NCBI GenBank assembly: GCA_022578605.1
Contig: MU394055.1
Span: 562,902 to 626,901, forward strand
Length of the DNA: 64,000 nucleotides
Source: Camillea tinctor
Lineage: Eukaryota; Ascomycota; Sordariomycetes; Xylariales; Xylariaceae
Direction: 5' to 3'
Both the position numbers and the translations under genes were made by a program. The notes beneath the pieces are model-generated. The model did not search any database. It had not been told where the DNA came from and was given only the letters and a program-made list of their open reading frames with translations. Numbering within the stretch: the first letter of the stretch is position 1; each line of letters starts with the position of its first letter. Shown here one piece after another: positions 9,361 to 23,400 of the stretch.

Positions 9361-12300
9361 TCAAAATCCCCTGAAGGGATCGTCTCGGAAATAATCTTCC
9401 TCGCCTCCTGTCCTGCTCCCTCCATAGTTCGAGTCTGTACCACGGGTGCCTCGCGATAAGTAGCTATCCCGATGCCGGCTCCGGCTCCGGCGGCGTCGGA
9501 TCTCCTTGCTTCGCCGGCGTGCTCGGTATCTCCACTCGTCTTGCTCATCGGGGTGATCATCAAACCGTGGGAAGGTCAGTGGGCTGATGAAGGCCTCCAT
9601 TCGCACTGTTCCTATTGCCTCGAAGAAATTGCCGGGAGGCCGTGACGATGCCTCTGACGTTCGCTGAGAACCATTCGTGCTCATGCCCCACGTCATGTTG
9701 CTGGATCCTTGAGACTGGTTGTAAATATCAGAAGAACCAGCTGTCCCTACGCTTACACCTGCAGTACTATTGGTAGACGCGTGGTACGAACTGCTGGGGC
9801 CTCCCGGGCTTGAAAAGCCACGGAACGAAAGGGGTGGTGGGACATGGCCACCCGTGTTGCTTCTCTTACGGCCGTGCAGAACCTGGTTAGCTCGCTCGTG
9901 TGTGCGATCCTGTGGCCGGTCATGGAATCGAGGAATGAGGGGAGGCTCGGCCGCGTCTTCGGATAGTTCACGGTGGTGGCTGGGAATCGGTGGGAGCACG
10001 TCTGGACTAAAGGAGAGCGCCTCCTCAAGCTGGCTAGCGTTGATAGCATGATCTTGACGTGCCATCATCGACGGGTGCTTCCCTTTGGTGAGTCTAATCG
10101 AGTCACGGATACCACTCTTCTTAGGCTTTGGCCGTGATAGTTCAAAGTCGGGAGCAGGAGGAAGTTTGGGTGCTGTAACAGGGTTTGGAGAAAGCATCTC
10201 AGGTATGGCTTGCTGAGAGTGCGCGAGGAACGACAGAGCTGTGAGCCATAGATAATGACGTTCAGCCGTTACGGTTGTGAATTTCAATGCTCTCTGAGGT
10301 GTCAATATCAAGATAGAGCGGTTGAAGATTTGAGCGATGCCCTTCGGAGGGGGGTTGTCATCCTTGACATCCAAGACAGACTGGATAGTCACTGTGGCAT
10401 ATTAGTAAGATCCATATGCTGAGGGGGGGAATAGTACATACACTTTCGTCCTGATTTACCTAACAAGGCGTTTCCGTTGGCAGGTTGCTTGCTACTCCAC
10501 AGAATAGCACGCTCATAGGGTGCGAGCCATACCCACCGCTTGTGTCGGTCATTGCTGCTTTCATCTGTGCGGCTATTGCTATCGGCCACTCCAAACGACT
10601 TGCGTCTCCGCACATATTTGAACATCCATTCCCCAACCATCGTCTGCGCAATGGCATCTACCACTCCAGTTCCTTGTTGTGAGCTACCTGTTGAGTTTAT
10701 ATTTGTGTTCTCGGTATTAGCCGTAGTTGTGGATGGCTGGGATCTGTGCCCACGGTACCGGCTACTGCTATAATCACGAACCCTTGGGCTAGTGATGTCG
10801 TTGCTCGGTAGCGGTGGGAGGCCAGGACTTTCCAGTGCTTCCTCGGAGGGGGACATGGGTGGCGAACGGCTACCTTGTCGGCGATTCTTCTGATGCCAGG
10901 GCAAAGCTGCAGCCGAACGAACCTTTCTGACACTGTTATTTCTGTATATGCTACTTCTCATCCCCCGCCGATGTCCTCTTGCACCGGCACGTGTGGGGCT
11001 ATTCGAACCGTCGCTTGGAGCACTGCTACTGAAAGGTGGCTTTCGAGAGCTTGCTCTCGTAGGGATGGGGAACGGAGGGTCTCGGGTCTCAGGATGGCCA
11101 GGACTTTGCGAGCGGCCTTGATGTGAGGCAATACCGCTTTGGATCATCGCCGACCTTCTCATGACATTGGCTCGTGAATTTCCAGCAGATTTATCGGTCG
11201 GTCGTGATGTTTTTCGGGTTAAATTCTCACGGCCTTCAGCAAGACTAAAGCTACTATATAACTCGGAGCCACCAGCCGCCTTCATAAGGCTCCTTGGCTG
11301 TCTCGAGGTAATACGGACTTGCTCTGGCGACATGGAGTTTAGCGGCATGCCTGTCCGCTTGCTATGTCTGCTGGCACCCGACATAGGTCTCGGGGCGGAA
11401 AGCGCAGTGCGGAATTCTGAGTCGGTTCCGTCGCCATCAAAGTCATCGCCGTCCTCAGAGCTAGCTGCATCGAACCCAGCAAACAAGCTGCTAAACCGAG
11501 GCGGGCGCCTTAGAGAACCTCCGTGATCCGACAATAGGCCATCATCATTATTGCCAGGGTATGTGTCTCGTGTTTCCAAGTCGTCTGGGGATGGTGATCG
11601 TAGGGGTGGTGATGGTAAGTCACCAGTAAAACTTCGCTTGCCTGATAGCCGACGAGGGTTGCGAGGAGGGAGATTTCCGGGCTGGGGTGTGAAACTTTTA
11701 CCACTATCGGCCGTAAGTTGGCTAGGCGATGAAGGTCGAGATGAAATAGCAGATGGGTGAAGATGGCGAGGTAGTTTATCAAGCCTTTTATCGACTCTAA
11801 TCTCCTCCGTTTGCGTCGAAACTGAATATGCAGGTGCCCTCGGCTGCAAAATGGAAACTTGGCAGCCGAAATCCTTAACATATTGAGGTAGGCGGTGTTC
11901 ACGCGGACTAGTTGGGCGACTAGACGGCGGTATAACGCTGATACTGGGGATCTGGATAGCCGTGGGTTTGGTAGGCTTTTGGGCTGAAGGAGGGTCTGTC
12001 TGGGTGGAGATAGACGTCTTTTGGATACCCATTGGCGCTGTGTCGACAACGGGGATCACCGAGGTCATCGTCAGGAGTTCTGGTGTTCTTGGTGGGCTCG
12101 GGGGTTCCACGGTTTGGGACGCAGCCGAGACCATTGGCTTGATAGATTTCGGGAGATTCATCGGGATCGGCTTCTGGATATGTACCCTTTTGCGCCTTTG
12201 GTTGGCTTCAATCTCCGTATCTCCCCTTGGAGAACTCTCTACGTCTGAAAATTTATCCATCCTGAAAGCAGGCTCTGGTGTAGAGGGTGCCACAGAGGGC

Positions 12301-13493
12301 TTGGGGGAAGTAGGTGGTGAGAACTGGACGCCCGTGTCGGTGTAATCCACTTTACCATTGACAGTTTCAACTTCGTCGTCTTCAGTCTCATCGTCCTCTC
12401 GGATACCACCCTCGAGTCTATCGAGCACAGATGGATTCATGAACATTAGTTTCCCCCGTGCAACGCTTCCAGGGCGGATTAAACTTTCGATGCTGTGATT
12501 CCGTCGGTGTGATTTAGACATGAGACTGTCTCGGCTCAAATTTCGATTATGTCTCGTATTGGAAAGCACGCTTTGGCGGCCATCGGGATCCGTCATGTAA
12601 TCGTCATCGTCGTCGAAGTCGAGCTCATCAGCAAGGCTGTGGCCCATGTATTTGCCAGTACTATGGCCACTGAAAGTAGAAAAGCGGGTGCTGTTGGCCC
12701 TGCTCATGGATCGGATGCTAGTGCCATCGTTCTCCTTATTGGCATCATCAACTTCGCTCTCAGTTCCATTTTGTGCGTTGTTTGCCTGTGCGGCCTGGAA
12801 ATTTGCGACTTCCTCGAGAACAACCCTAAGGCGACTTTCAGCAACATGCAATTTTCGCTCAAACTTTCGCCTCTCCTCGTCCCAGTCATCCTTTTCCTTG
12901 GCCCAGAGATCGTGAACCCTCTGCGAATCCTCTTCCTGGACCCGGGCTTTCTTCTGGACTGCTTCAAGTCGTCTTTTTGTCTCAGTGATCGCGTCAACGG
13001 CCTCATCACGCTCTCGCGCTAGCTCGCCCAGAGCCGACGAGGTCCCTCCCTCAAGAAGGGCTAGCTGTCGCTTCAGTGACCTGCTCTCCTTCGTCGTATC
13101 AGATAGAGTGGATTGTAGGACTTCATGTTCTTCCTGTGTGCTGTGCAACGTAGTTTCGAGGCTCTCAATGATCTTTAGCTTCTCTTCTTGATCCCTACGC
13201 AATGCTAATATCTCAGACACAAGATTAGCGTGCAGGGTGGGCGTGAACCGGCGGGGGTCCAAAGGGCTGATGTTCTCATCAACCGTGGGATCTCTTGATG
13301 ATCGTTTCGAGTTCCTCTCAGCCTTATCTGATGGTAAAGGTGGCGGAGGCGAGGAGGAAATAACCGGGGGTGTAACAGAGCGGCGAGACCTTCTCGAGGT
13401 TCGTGATGGTGTGCGGTATGGAGTATCCGTTGGAGTTGGCAGCGAGGCGACAGCGGCGCCGCTCAACTCGTCATCCGTTTCCCAGACGGTCAT
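9361..13493 (-). CDS. apsA: ApsA/Num1-type cortical nuclear-migration protein (coiled coil plus C-terminal PH domain)
   Basis: Two exons (13493-10442 and 10391-9361) with a 50-bp intron (donor GTATGT, acceptor CAG) encode 1360 residues. The intron interrupts the PH domain and its removal restores GRKLTIQSVLDVKDD. ApsA/Num1 proteins sit at the cell cortex, bind phosphoinositide through the PH domain and capture dynein or mitochondria so that nuclei move and position correctly. Visible parts: a Ser/Pro/Arg-rich N-terminus (1-80), RRFTPTLHANLVSEIL leading into a long coiled coil (about 91-236), a long disordered Ser/Pro-rich centre, then the PH domain (about 954-1075) with GEWMFKYVRRRKSFG, HKRWVWLAPYERAILW, LTPQRALKFT and HYLWLTALSFLAHS. 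The C-terminal tail has an Arg-rich patch (RYRARRRSKEIRRRRSRSRH). It is somewhat shorter than Aspergillus ApsA as I recall it. The ATG at 13493 gives MTVWETDDELSG, which I believe is the usual start of this family. Confidence 0.9.
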
Positions 13494-16400
13494 AGTTGCT
13501 TTTCACGGCACGGCAATGACCTTGAGCTCTCTACCGACCAACGACACCTTTCTATAAGATAGAACCGCGTAGTAACAGGCTCACATCTGGTTGGGTCCCT
13601 TGGCTCCAATAGCTTACCAGAGTCTGCAGTATCTCGGGAGAAGATCCGAGGACGGGCTCTAGCACAAAAGCCCTTGCTACCAGCGGGGTGGCCTCTCTCT
13701 AAGTACAAGAACGACGTTGCATGTACGTATGCATTAATAGAACTAGGCCCACCATTAGCATGAGTTCGTGTTAGGATAATGGAAATGACATGGAACTCAC
13801 GAGGTGAAACAAGGTTAAGCCCGATCAATTATCCGCCTGCCAGGCGAAGATCAAGAATTAATGAAATTGCGAGTCGTCACGAATCTATTATTCACTTCCC
13901 GAATCAGCACTGGTTAAAAGGGGGTAGGGGTGTATGTGCTGCAATCGAGTTGTAAGCTAGTGACAGGGCACTGTTCCTGGGCATCAATGTAGATGGAGTG
14001 CGAGGCGCTCTGAGATCGAAGTATAGGTAATAATATACGATCGCATCTTAAGAATCGCCGTGAATCATATCAGGGAAGTAAAAGGTAAATAAGATGCTAC
14101 TTTTATGCTCACCTCCTCAGCCTCAAAAACATTAGTGGGCTCCAAAAGAATATCCTTTTAATGATTGACGTCTTGAATGTTTGCAATTAGGGGTCGATGA
14201 GGGTTTGGGGGGTTTGGATGTGGTTCTGGATGGAGACAGGAGTCGTCGAGAAGCTTGTACTATATCAAAGATGTGTTAAGGGGGGAAAGACAAGCATGCC
14301 CTGGGAACCACGATGCTGGCTATGCGCACGCTCAAGCCCCTCTAGGTGAGCCAGGTATATATAAACCCAAGTGATAACAAAACATATATATGTATAGGTA
14401 TAATATAGAGAAATGATAGATAAGGAGTGTCGTGAAGCTCAATAATTTAAGGATAGTACCTGCATGAGTCTCGTTAGCGATCCATCACCTTGCAGGTGTT
14501 TTGACCCAATACCACAGAAAGAATGGTGTGGGATGCGCAACAGAGTTGCAGAAACGATCATCTTTCAAAAAAAGAAGATGATGCGATGCGAGGTTAGGTT
14601 GATGCGCCTCAAACAACAACACCATACCACCACACCATAAGTGAATGAATGCTATTACTTACCAATGCCATGGATGAGGAAAAATGACAGAAAGATAAAA
14701 TTATAAGGGAGGGGAGGGAAGAAGAAATGGTGTAGCGTAGGATAGGATAGGATAATGTAATGTAGTAGTGTAGCAATATAGTCGTAGTAGTATACGTTCG
14801 AAAGAGACTTGGCTGCGATCATTGGCTTGCGGTCTTTGTCGCACCATCACAAGCTGTTGCTTGTCACCATCCTGGTTCTTTTAAAAAGGGCCCTCTCCCT
14901 TTTCAACGTGCTTCGATGTGCCACACGCAGCTGAACCGTACAAGGATTCCCCGGAGCATGCAGGAACCGACATGCATACGACGAAAAAATAAAATAAAAT
15001 AAGAAGTAAAAAGGATAAGAAACTCAACGGCCACACAGAAACTACGATGCTTCCAAGCCAAAGAATGGTGGCGTTTCTCTCACTCTCTCTGTCTTCCTCT
15101 CAGTACTACCCTCTACGGAACTCAATTAGAAGGAAAAGAGAAGAAAAATAACAAAGTAGAAGGACAAACGAAAACGAAAATCATATTATTAAGAAAGAAA
15201 GAAAAGAGAGAGATTCGATATTCAAACCCCAAAAGAGAAAACGAGAGAGAAAGAGGGAAGAATCAATAATCTCAAGCCAACATGAAATGTGTGATACGTT
15301 CAGGGCTAAGAAGACGAGATGAATGATAAAAGTACTAACCCACCTTGATGTTAGTGGGCACAGCCCAGCCAGGCACCAAGGATATAAGGTGATTGATGAT
15401 TGACAGACAGAAAAAAAGACACTAGGAAAATGAGATGAAAGACATGGGGAGGCCGGTTCGATGGGATGCGCGTCACATTTGACGCTCCCTTTTTGGTTCC
15501 TTTTCCATATTGGGTATCTGTGGAGCGTTGTTTAGTGTAAGTAGCAGGTTTAGTGTAAGTGTATAGTAGTAGCGTTGTATTGTAAAGTGAGGTAATGTAG
15601 CGTGTGTAAGTAACCCCAGGGTCCAATGTTCAGGTCAAGTCAGGGTATGGTAGTAAGTGTGTAAGTGAGGTACGTACCTGAGAAACTTACAACTTCCAGA
15701 CTCCCGAGGTCCATAGAAGCATATCAGGAATATTCCTAATTACTAAGTATTTCTTGTAGTGGGTCCTCAGGCATGGTACAATTTCCTTAGGTCCAAGACA
15801 AGACAAGACCTACCTGCCTGCACACATAGGTTATACCTAAGTTAGTGTATGTACATTACACATACACTAGGTACCTATCCGTCTACCTACATAGACCTAG
15901 AAGAAAAGAGAATCTGTGAGGTCTATCAAGATAAGATCACCAGGGTTTAATACGGGCCAGACGATGCCGAATGTGCACGACGTTCGTTCTGGGCTCGAAA
16001 AGTCGTGATAGGTACTTTACCAAGCCTAGGTAGGTATCTACAGTGATCCACCAACCATTTTGCACTAGTAAACAATAGCTGAGGGATGCTAATGTTAAAG
16101 AGGGCAAGGGGGTTAGGGTATGATCTTCCATTCAGTGACAATTCAAGCCTCGGTCAGGCCTTTCAGCCAAGCTTGTTAGCTTCAATCCGAGTATATAACC
16201 AAGTGCCGATACGTACGACCTAGTGCACCACTTATGTACGAATCATGTGAATTGTGAAATGCAAATGTTGCCAATTGAAGTCGGAGGGGGAAAAAAGAGA
16301 TACTATCTTGCAAGGGCTCAGGGGGTGGGAGCTAAGGGTCGAGAAAGAATGTTCAAGGGTTGCATGTGAATGAGTTCAGTTCGTGCAACTAGTGTGTAGT

Positions 16401-19400
16401 GTGTAGTGTGTAATGTAGCTGTGTAGTTGATTTTCTTCTTCCAGTTCAGTGGTTGTTCTAGCTCAACCAGTCAGATAGAAGGAATCATTCGATTGGATAG
16501 AAGCTGTCAAAAAAACGAGTACAGGAAGAGACCGAAATGAGTGGGGATTGGGGAGAAAGAGAGGGAGAAGACAACCAGTTGGCCAGTGCAGCGCAGTGAT
16601 ATGCAGGTTGGGGGAACACCAAAAGCTAAAGAAAGACCTACGGGCCAGACAGTGCAGCGTGCTGCGGGAGAATAAGACCAGAACCAGACCCAGGACCGGG
16701 ACCGGGGCCGGGGCCAGGATTAGGTAGGTTTAAGAGGTGTAGTACACTAAGACCAAAGACCACTCACAAATCAGAAAATAAAGTAGCTTAACCATAACTA
16801 GGGTGACCCCTGCTGAAGCTGGCCTACTGTAATCTCTCTAACGTTGATCTCCTTTCCCACTTGGGAATTTCTTGGTTCCATCATTCATTATCAGTGGACA
16901 GGGGGGTTTTTGCATGCTAGCTGTTGCATTTCACAGTGCTGACAGCTGGGTCAATGGAGGTGTTCTTGATGGCGTTTCGATGGGAGTGGGGAAGAGAAAA
17001 TAAGAAAGAAAGCAAGAAAGAAAAAAGGAAAACTACTCGAACTTCCTTTTTTCTTCCCTTTCCCGATCGTGACGGTGACGGAAAGCCTCACTGCAACCCT
17101 ATAAGCTACACATACACAAGCTTCACATTAAAAGCTACCTAACAAGGGGTGTATATCTGGGTTATAGCTGGTCTGGTAACAAGTCAGATTATACATGCTA
17201 GTGTGTTAGTGTTCCATTTACAACCTAGAACCTGCATTTGCGATACCACTTAAACATTAAACCCATACAATATCCGGCTTCGGCTTTCGCCTCGACGAAA
17301 CCATATCAAACAACCGTTTCGAGGGCAACATGTATGTAGATATGTTGACGCGTCACAATTGGTCTTTTAAACTGATTCCTGTTTTGGTTTATTTATTTTT
17401 TATATATCTTTTTTTTTTCTCATCCTGCCGACCACCTCGGGTGGAGGGGTCCTATAATTCGTCCCTATACAAGACAACGTAACCAGTCCGTACTCACCCA
17501 ACAAGAAACATGTCCAACCAGGTTTAAAAGGGGGTAGAGAACAAGATCGTCGAGTCCAGCTAGTATCGGCATCTTACCGAACCACTCATCTTTGTTTGGC
17601 CCTATTTGAACCCGACAGTATGTTCAGCTAACAATGTTATATCCCACCAACCTAACAAATTCTCCGACTGATGAAATCTAACATGTACTTACACTACATC
17701 ACACACACAAACTTCCTCTCGGCAAAACTTTCAGGGGCTTGGGGGTTTTTAACCTGCTCATATTGTTCCTCGTAAAAACTATTTGGAACCCGGCCAGGCC
17801 TGCCAGCACTGCCGACCCAGGGGCTTTGTGTGATAAACATAGCAATTTGCCACGAGTCTTCCCTTGCATATTCGCCGCTCCGGGCCAGCTTCCGTTCAGG
17901 GGGGTGGGTGATGAGGAGAAGAAGAACAGGAAGAACAAGAAGATCGAGTTCTTTGACAACCAAAATTCATCTGACAAGTGTCAGCGAATACATCCTGAAT
18001 ATTGGGCTCCGATGCATAGGAGGTAGATAAGTCAGTCAATCAGGTTTCCCCCTTGCACTACTAAAGGCAGTAACCGGCCATTGTCACCTTGACTGTTGCA
18101 ACAGTCTCGACAGTGCTACGCTGCTTCGTCTGATAAAATACAACTAGTAGCCCAGAGACACGCACGCGGCAATGACGCGCTTGTCCGCTTGTCTTACTCC
18201 AACCATGTCTATCTTTCTGTCTTGTTGACTGGTTCGGCAGGTTTCGCCTCGGTGCCATCCTCCTCCAATCCTTAAAACCAGGCCACCAATCCCAGAATGT
18301 AATAGGTCTTAGTTATGGTCTTTTCTAGGCTAAAAAGGAGCAGCCATGGCCGAGGGATCTGAGCATCAATTCAATGTGTGTTTCCCGTCCTTTTCGGGTG
18401 AGACGGATAAGTTGATATCATAATTCGTGACCAGTCTAGCGCCTGTCACAAAAGGATTTGGCAGCGCCTATCATGGAAATGAACCCGATCCTTGGTTTGT
18501 TCCTTTCAGCGTCCAACCGCAGGGCTATTTCCATTTCGCCCTTCTGCCAGGCACTCGAACAAATTTGTAGACCACGCAAAACCAACACAGGCCAGGGCCT
18601 TGTTCCGTAGCGTCAATGGGATATAGAGTCGTTAGCGAAGAGGCTTTTTCGGTAATTAACTGTTATACGAAATGGCGCTGTTTACAACCGGTCCAAGGCG
18701 CTATGGACGCCGTCCGTCCCACGCCAAAAAGTGTAAAGCTTGATCGTCCTCTTTAGTGTGAGTGAATATGTACGTGTGCGTGTGTGTGTCTGGTGTATGT
18801 GTGTACGTAGGTAGTACGGACTTGGTGTTGTAATATCACATCTCCAACTAACAACACCACATAGATCGAGAAACTGGGTCTCGCTGATCAGCAAATCGTA
18901 AGACCTGACAATGATCAGAGATCTCGAGTCCCGTTGAGACTCAGAACGTACCAATTAGCTAGCGAGAGAATGTTACAATTATTCGTCCCGTCACTTTTTC
19001 AATTTATCGACCATCTAGCAAATTGAGTGCAGTCCAGTGAACCATGATAGACAAATTCCAGGATTGTCTTGCTAGTACCATGGAACATGGCTTTCGTCCT
19101 ATGATAGGCCCCCGCGGAGGCGGAGGCTTCGATCTCTTCTCCATGGGTCAGCATCCTTCGACGCAGAGGCCTGCTGACTATTCCGACGTACTACCAACGA
19201 CATCAAGTTCTCCTTCTCACTGGACCTTTTGAGAGCTCACGCAAATATAGCACACGGTCAATCCCGTGTCCGTAAATGGCTGTTATCAACAACAATATGA
19301 TAGTATGTATTATTGGTAAATCTCTCTCTCTAAAGTACGACGCTGGTTATCTTGGCCGGTGGTCAGAGCCAACAGGAAAAAGAACCGCCAAGTCCTACAT

Positions 19401-20499
19401 TAAGAAAATGAAAAAAAAAAAGGGAAAAAAAGCAATAACCACAGTCTGGTACGTCTACCCACCACGGCGGGCCGTCCGCACCGTTCCTAGGCCATGAACG
19501 GTCTCAACCAACGAAGAGAGCCACCGTGAGTATAATTCCCCAGCCTGGTGGTGCACCGCAGACAGTGAATTCCCGCATGTGGCGTGCGCCTTTTTGTAGC
19601 GTAGAAGCTTCGCAATGCCAGTAATACAGTCCAGTCCTCTCTTCTTCTTTTCTTCTTTCTCGTCTTCTTTGCTTTTAGCTGACATTTGGTCTCGCCAAGG
19701 AAGTCTAGAGGCGAATGCATACGTGAATACTCTCTCACCGGTATGCTAAACAGGCCATAAGTCACATCATTTCGTGTTGCACTTATTGAATTGGCCCTGC
19801 TTGCTTTCTCTCTGGACCCGGCTTTCGTAATGCCTCTCTACCCGCAGAGAACGACGGGGAAACTTTTCCCGGAGCGTTCTCGAATCAAGGGCCGTCCGTG
19901 ACAGGTTCACTACCCTCTTTGGTCCCGCTTGCGAATACACTCCCGTCTGCGGACTACGCATCCCCATCATTCTTCCCTCCGTACATACCCAATGCAAGAA
20001 GATTACAGCGACGTTCGGGATGTGGTAATTTGCGGCGGCGTCGCATTCACAAATACGCTTGCGCATGTAATGTCTGCACATCCTTACCTAGCCCTTCTAC
20101 CGAGCCGCTTTCATCCCTTCTCCACGGTTCATGTTCAAACGGACGTGCATCCATTGTACAGATTACTATAAGTATTGCGCATGCGTCAGTTCCAATATAT
20201 ATTGCGTCCGTGCGAACGGCAAAACGCAGCCGGACATATACTATGTAAGCCCCCGTTTCCCATGCTCTTATAAGCCCATAGATTTTACTTAAAATCCGGG
20301 TCTCGCAATGAGGTCGGTCTCGAACCATGATGTGTAAGCAATATATCGACAAATACGTTGCCTTTTTGGATGCAACTTCATTATTCATCAGACCAGAGAG
20401 AACCAAGTATTTCAAACAGAGGGAACCCGCGCAGCCCACGTCATCCGGCGGCAATACGAACGCGAGTCATGGTGAACTGGAGTTTTGACAAGTACATAT
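13494..20499. other. gene-poor region upstream of the apsA-like gene
   Basis: Seven kilobases in which no frame shows a recognisable domain. The part next to 13494 is the promoter and leader of the apsA-like gene. Purine-rich tracts occur at 14690-15250 and 16960-17040, and a G/C-rich imperfect repeat of GGGACC/GGGGCC at 16686-16718. A 62-codon frame at 19044-19232 has balanced codons but no known motif. Long or multi-exon RNAs cannot be excluded. Confidence 0.45.
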
Positions 20500-23400
20500 C
20501 AGAAAAGTTGATATTGAAAGATTCTCATCCTTGATCCCGTACCGGTCAGTCACATCTCCAAGCACCTTCTTTAACTGATCAATGAGATGAGATGAGATGA
20601 TTGCAAATGCCTAAAAGCTACATTTAACCTATGTGTGTATATATGAAACAAATGCACGAAACAGCATAACCCGAGTATCAAGGTTGTTTGCCATGACTAG
20701 CATTCTGTCATTAGTGAGCGGAAATCACCGTTAATCCACGACTCCGGTGAGAGCGGGACACTCCCGGAAGATCCCAAAAAAAGACCCACGATCCGAACCA
20801 GGAGGGTCATGATAAGCTCCCAACACATCGTCGTCATGAGCCAACGGTCTGTGCCAGTATCATCCTTGAAAAGGCCTTTCTGGGGATGAGCGCTTAGATC
20901 AGCAAGGGCGTGCTAGCACGTAGGCATACTCACCCGCTGTCTGGGATCCAGCATCAATATGTTGATGTTTCATATTAAAAGTCGAATATGAATATATATG
21001 TAGTTTGCTGGCTTAGACTTACTCGACCACCTTCTCATATATTGAATGCACAAACCAATATATTAGGTAGGATTTCGTCTAGTATTTAGCCCTAGCTCCC
21101 TGACACGTGTGATATGATATTCCAAACGTTCCTAAGTAGCTAGGCAGTATATAATGAAATAAACAGGTAGTTAAACGCTCCTAAATCATGTTATGTAATA
21201 AGACATTAGCATGCCCAGTTCAGATTTGACATAGTTATTTGGACAGTCCCTCGCGTCAATAGATTTTCATAATGCGTAGCTAGACAACCTGAAAATGGTT
21301 ACGAATACTACCAGAAAGATAACTGAGATGGTTGCCGCGTCTACATGCATAGTCCGAAATGTTGAAGGGAACCAGTTTGTCCGTAGACTTCTAGGATATA
21401 GCATATTTAGTTAGCACCGCCTTGTTGCGCAGAACGATAAATGTCTGAAACAAGGTGCCTTATACACATTTATCACTATCTTCATTCTCTAAAAAGTCCT
21501 CCATGCCAACTTATAAGACCTAGACCTAATATAAATCTATCTCATATAATAGAGGAAGAATTCCATAAAAAGAATATCAGGTATCATCTCTAATGCCACT
21601 TAAACATAGAGAAAGAGGTAGGATAAGTAGTGATATATCTTTTATTCTAAAACACTACAACAGATTCCTTGAAGTCCGTAAAGGGAGGTCTCTTTAAGTA
21701 TCTCATAGACATTAATTTAAACATTTCACATCTTGGGTCAACTAATTGATCCACAATTCATCCCATATAAGTAGCTGATCTGGGTCATATGGATTACACT
21801 GCCCAGCTATCTAGTGACCACTCGTCTTAGTAGCTGATAATAGAAATATGTTGGTTAAACAATGGGGATGAGGCTTACAGTTGTCGAGTTATTAAATGAG
21901 CGGAATTTAAGCGATATAAAGATTTACCAACACAAGACACTTGTTCCTCCTATCACGATACCAACTCGATATGTTACTTAATATTTGTAATCCCGCGTCG
22001 TAGTTGTCATGCCAGAATTTGGGTCGTCCAATTTCCCCCAACACCAATGCCTTCGATAACATTTCAAGAATGATTTTTATATACAACACTTACTGTCAGC
22101 AAGAGAAAAACGGCCCCGTCCCTCCTCCACGTAGCTCCCACCATTCCACGACAGACTGTTATTATATTCCTCGGCCTCATTGCTGAAATATATCTGCGTT
22201 ACAAGGAACTGTCTTGATCTATACATAAAACTCGCTCAGGATACTGAAAAAGGCCCGATATTATACCTAAGGCTAATATCTAGGCGTCCGTTTCCCCTTT
22301 CCTCCTATCTAAAATGCCACCAAGATTTGTAAACTTAGCCTATTCACGGGACCAATGTGCCTATAATATCCCTAATGAATTTAGTCAGGAATTAGCATGT
22401 TGTCTTCATTATTCAAGACAATGGCTATCATGGCCCAATATATACGACCAGACACGAAGCTACGGCATAATGCTACAAATATGTTCATGGGGTTGAACTA
22501 CTAATGAGTATGTAGGTAGTGATCCATTCTTGAATCAAATAAATTACTAATATTTGTATCCCGAAAATTCAAATTTGGAAGGAGGCTAAAGGATTCTCTT
22601 ACATCCGGGATATTGTCTAAGGACAAGCCAAGATAATTCAATCATTCTCATGTATGTACACTAAGATACCAGGCTGACGATTGATCAATATAGTCTTTCC
22701 GGCACTATACGTTCTATTTGATGCCTTTATGTCTTCCTTCCTATTCTAGAGCAACATGACCCAAGACACAAGATTGAACAGCTCGAAGGGTTATCTTATG
22801 TGAAAATTCTACCAGGGACGTGTAATGGTACATTCTCATGATCAATTTTTGATAATGTCGGGTTACTGAATAGGTTGTACTGAGTAGCCCTCATGGCAAC
22901 CTCTAAAACTTCGAATACTGAAGCAATGACTGACTAAACTGACGATAGGGGAGGCTAACTATCCTCAGTCTATGATACCCATCATCACACTATTTAGTTA
23001 GATATAATAGAACGGTGGATAAAGGAAAAGATGGTCTTCATATATCACAACTGACTGAGAAGAAAGGAACTTCTTCAAAGTCGATGCCATATATATGTAG
23101 GTTATACACTTGAGTGCCCACGTGGTTCCTCATCCCCGGGTCTTCGTGACACTACTTCAATGCAAATAATAAATAAACGACAGAACCCGATAATTTGACC
23201 CGTTTCACCTTCAACATTAAAAAGATGTGATACAGCAGTATGGATCTCATTAGATAAGGAGGTACTAGGCTGGAGGACCTAATACTCATGAACACTCAAC
23301 CCATTACGCTAGTAGTAGCATAGTCATGGTGTTCTCCTGAGCACCTACCTAAGTAGCTTAATAAAATCTCTCATTGCCTTGTGATAAAATTAGAGGGGAT

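Noticed and set aside
13490..13828. 112-codon minus-strand frame overlapping the apsA-like start
   Set aside because: It is in another frame, has no motif, and the apsA-like start context is good without it.
19044..19232. 62-codon frame with an ATG and balanced codons
   Set aside because: I recognise nothing in it and see no supporting splice sites or neighbours; chance is the simplest reading.
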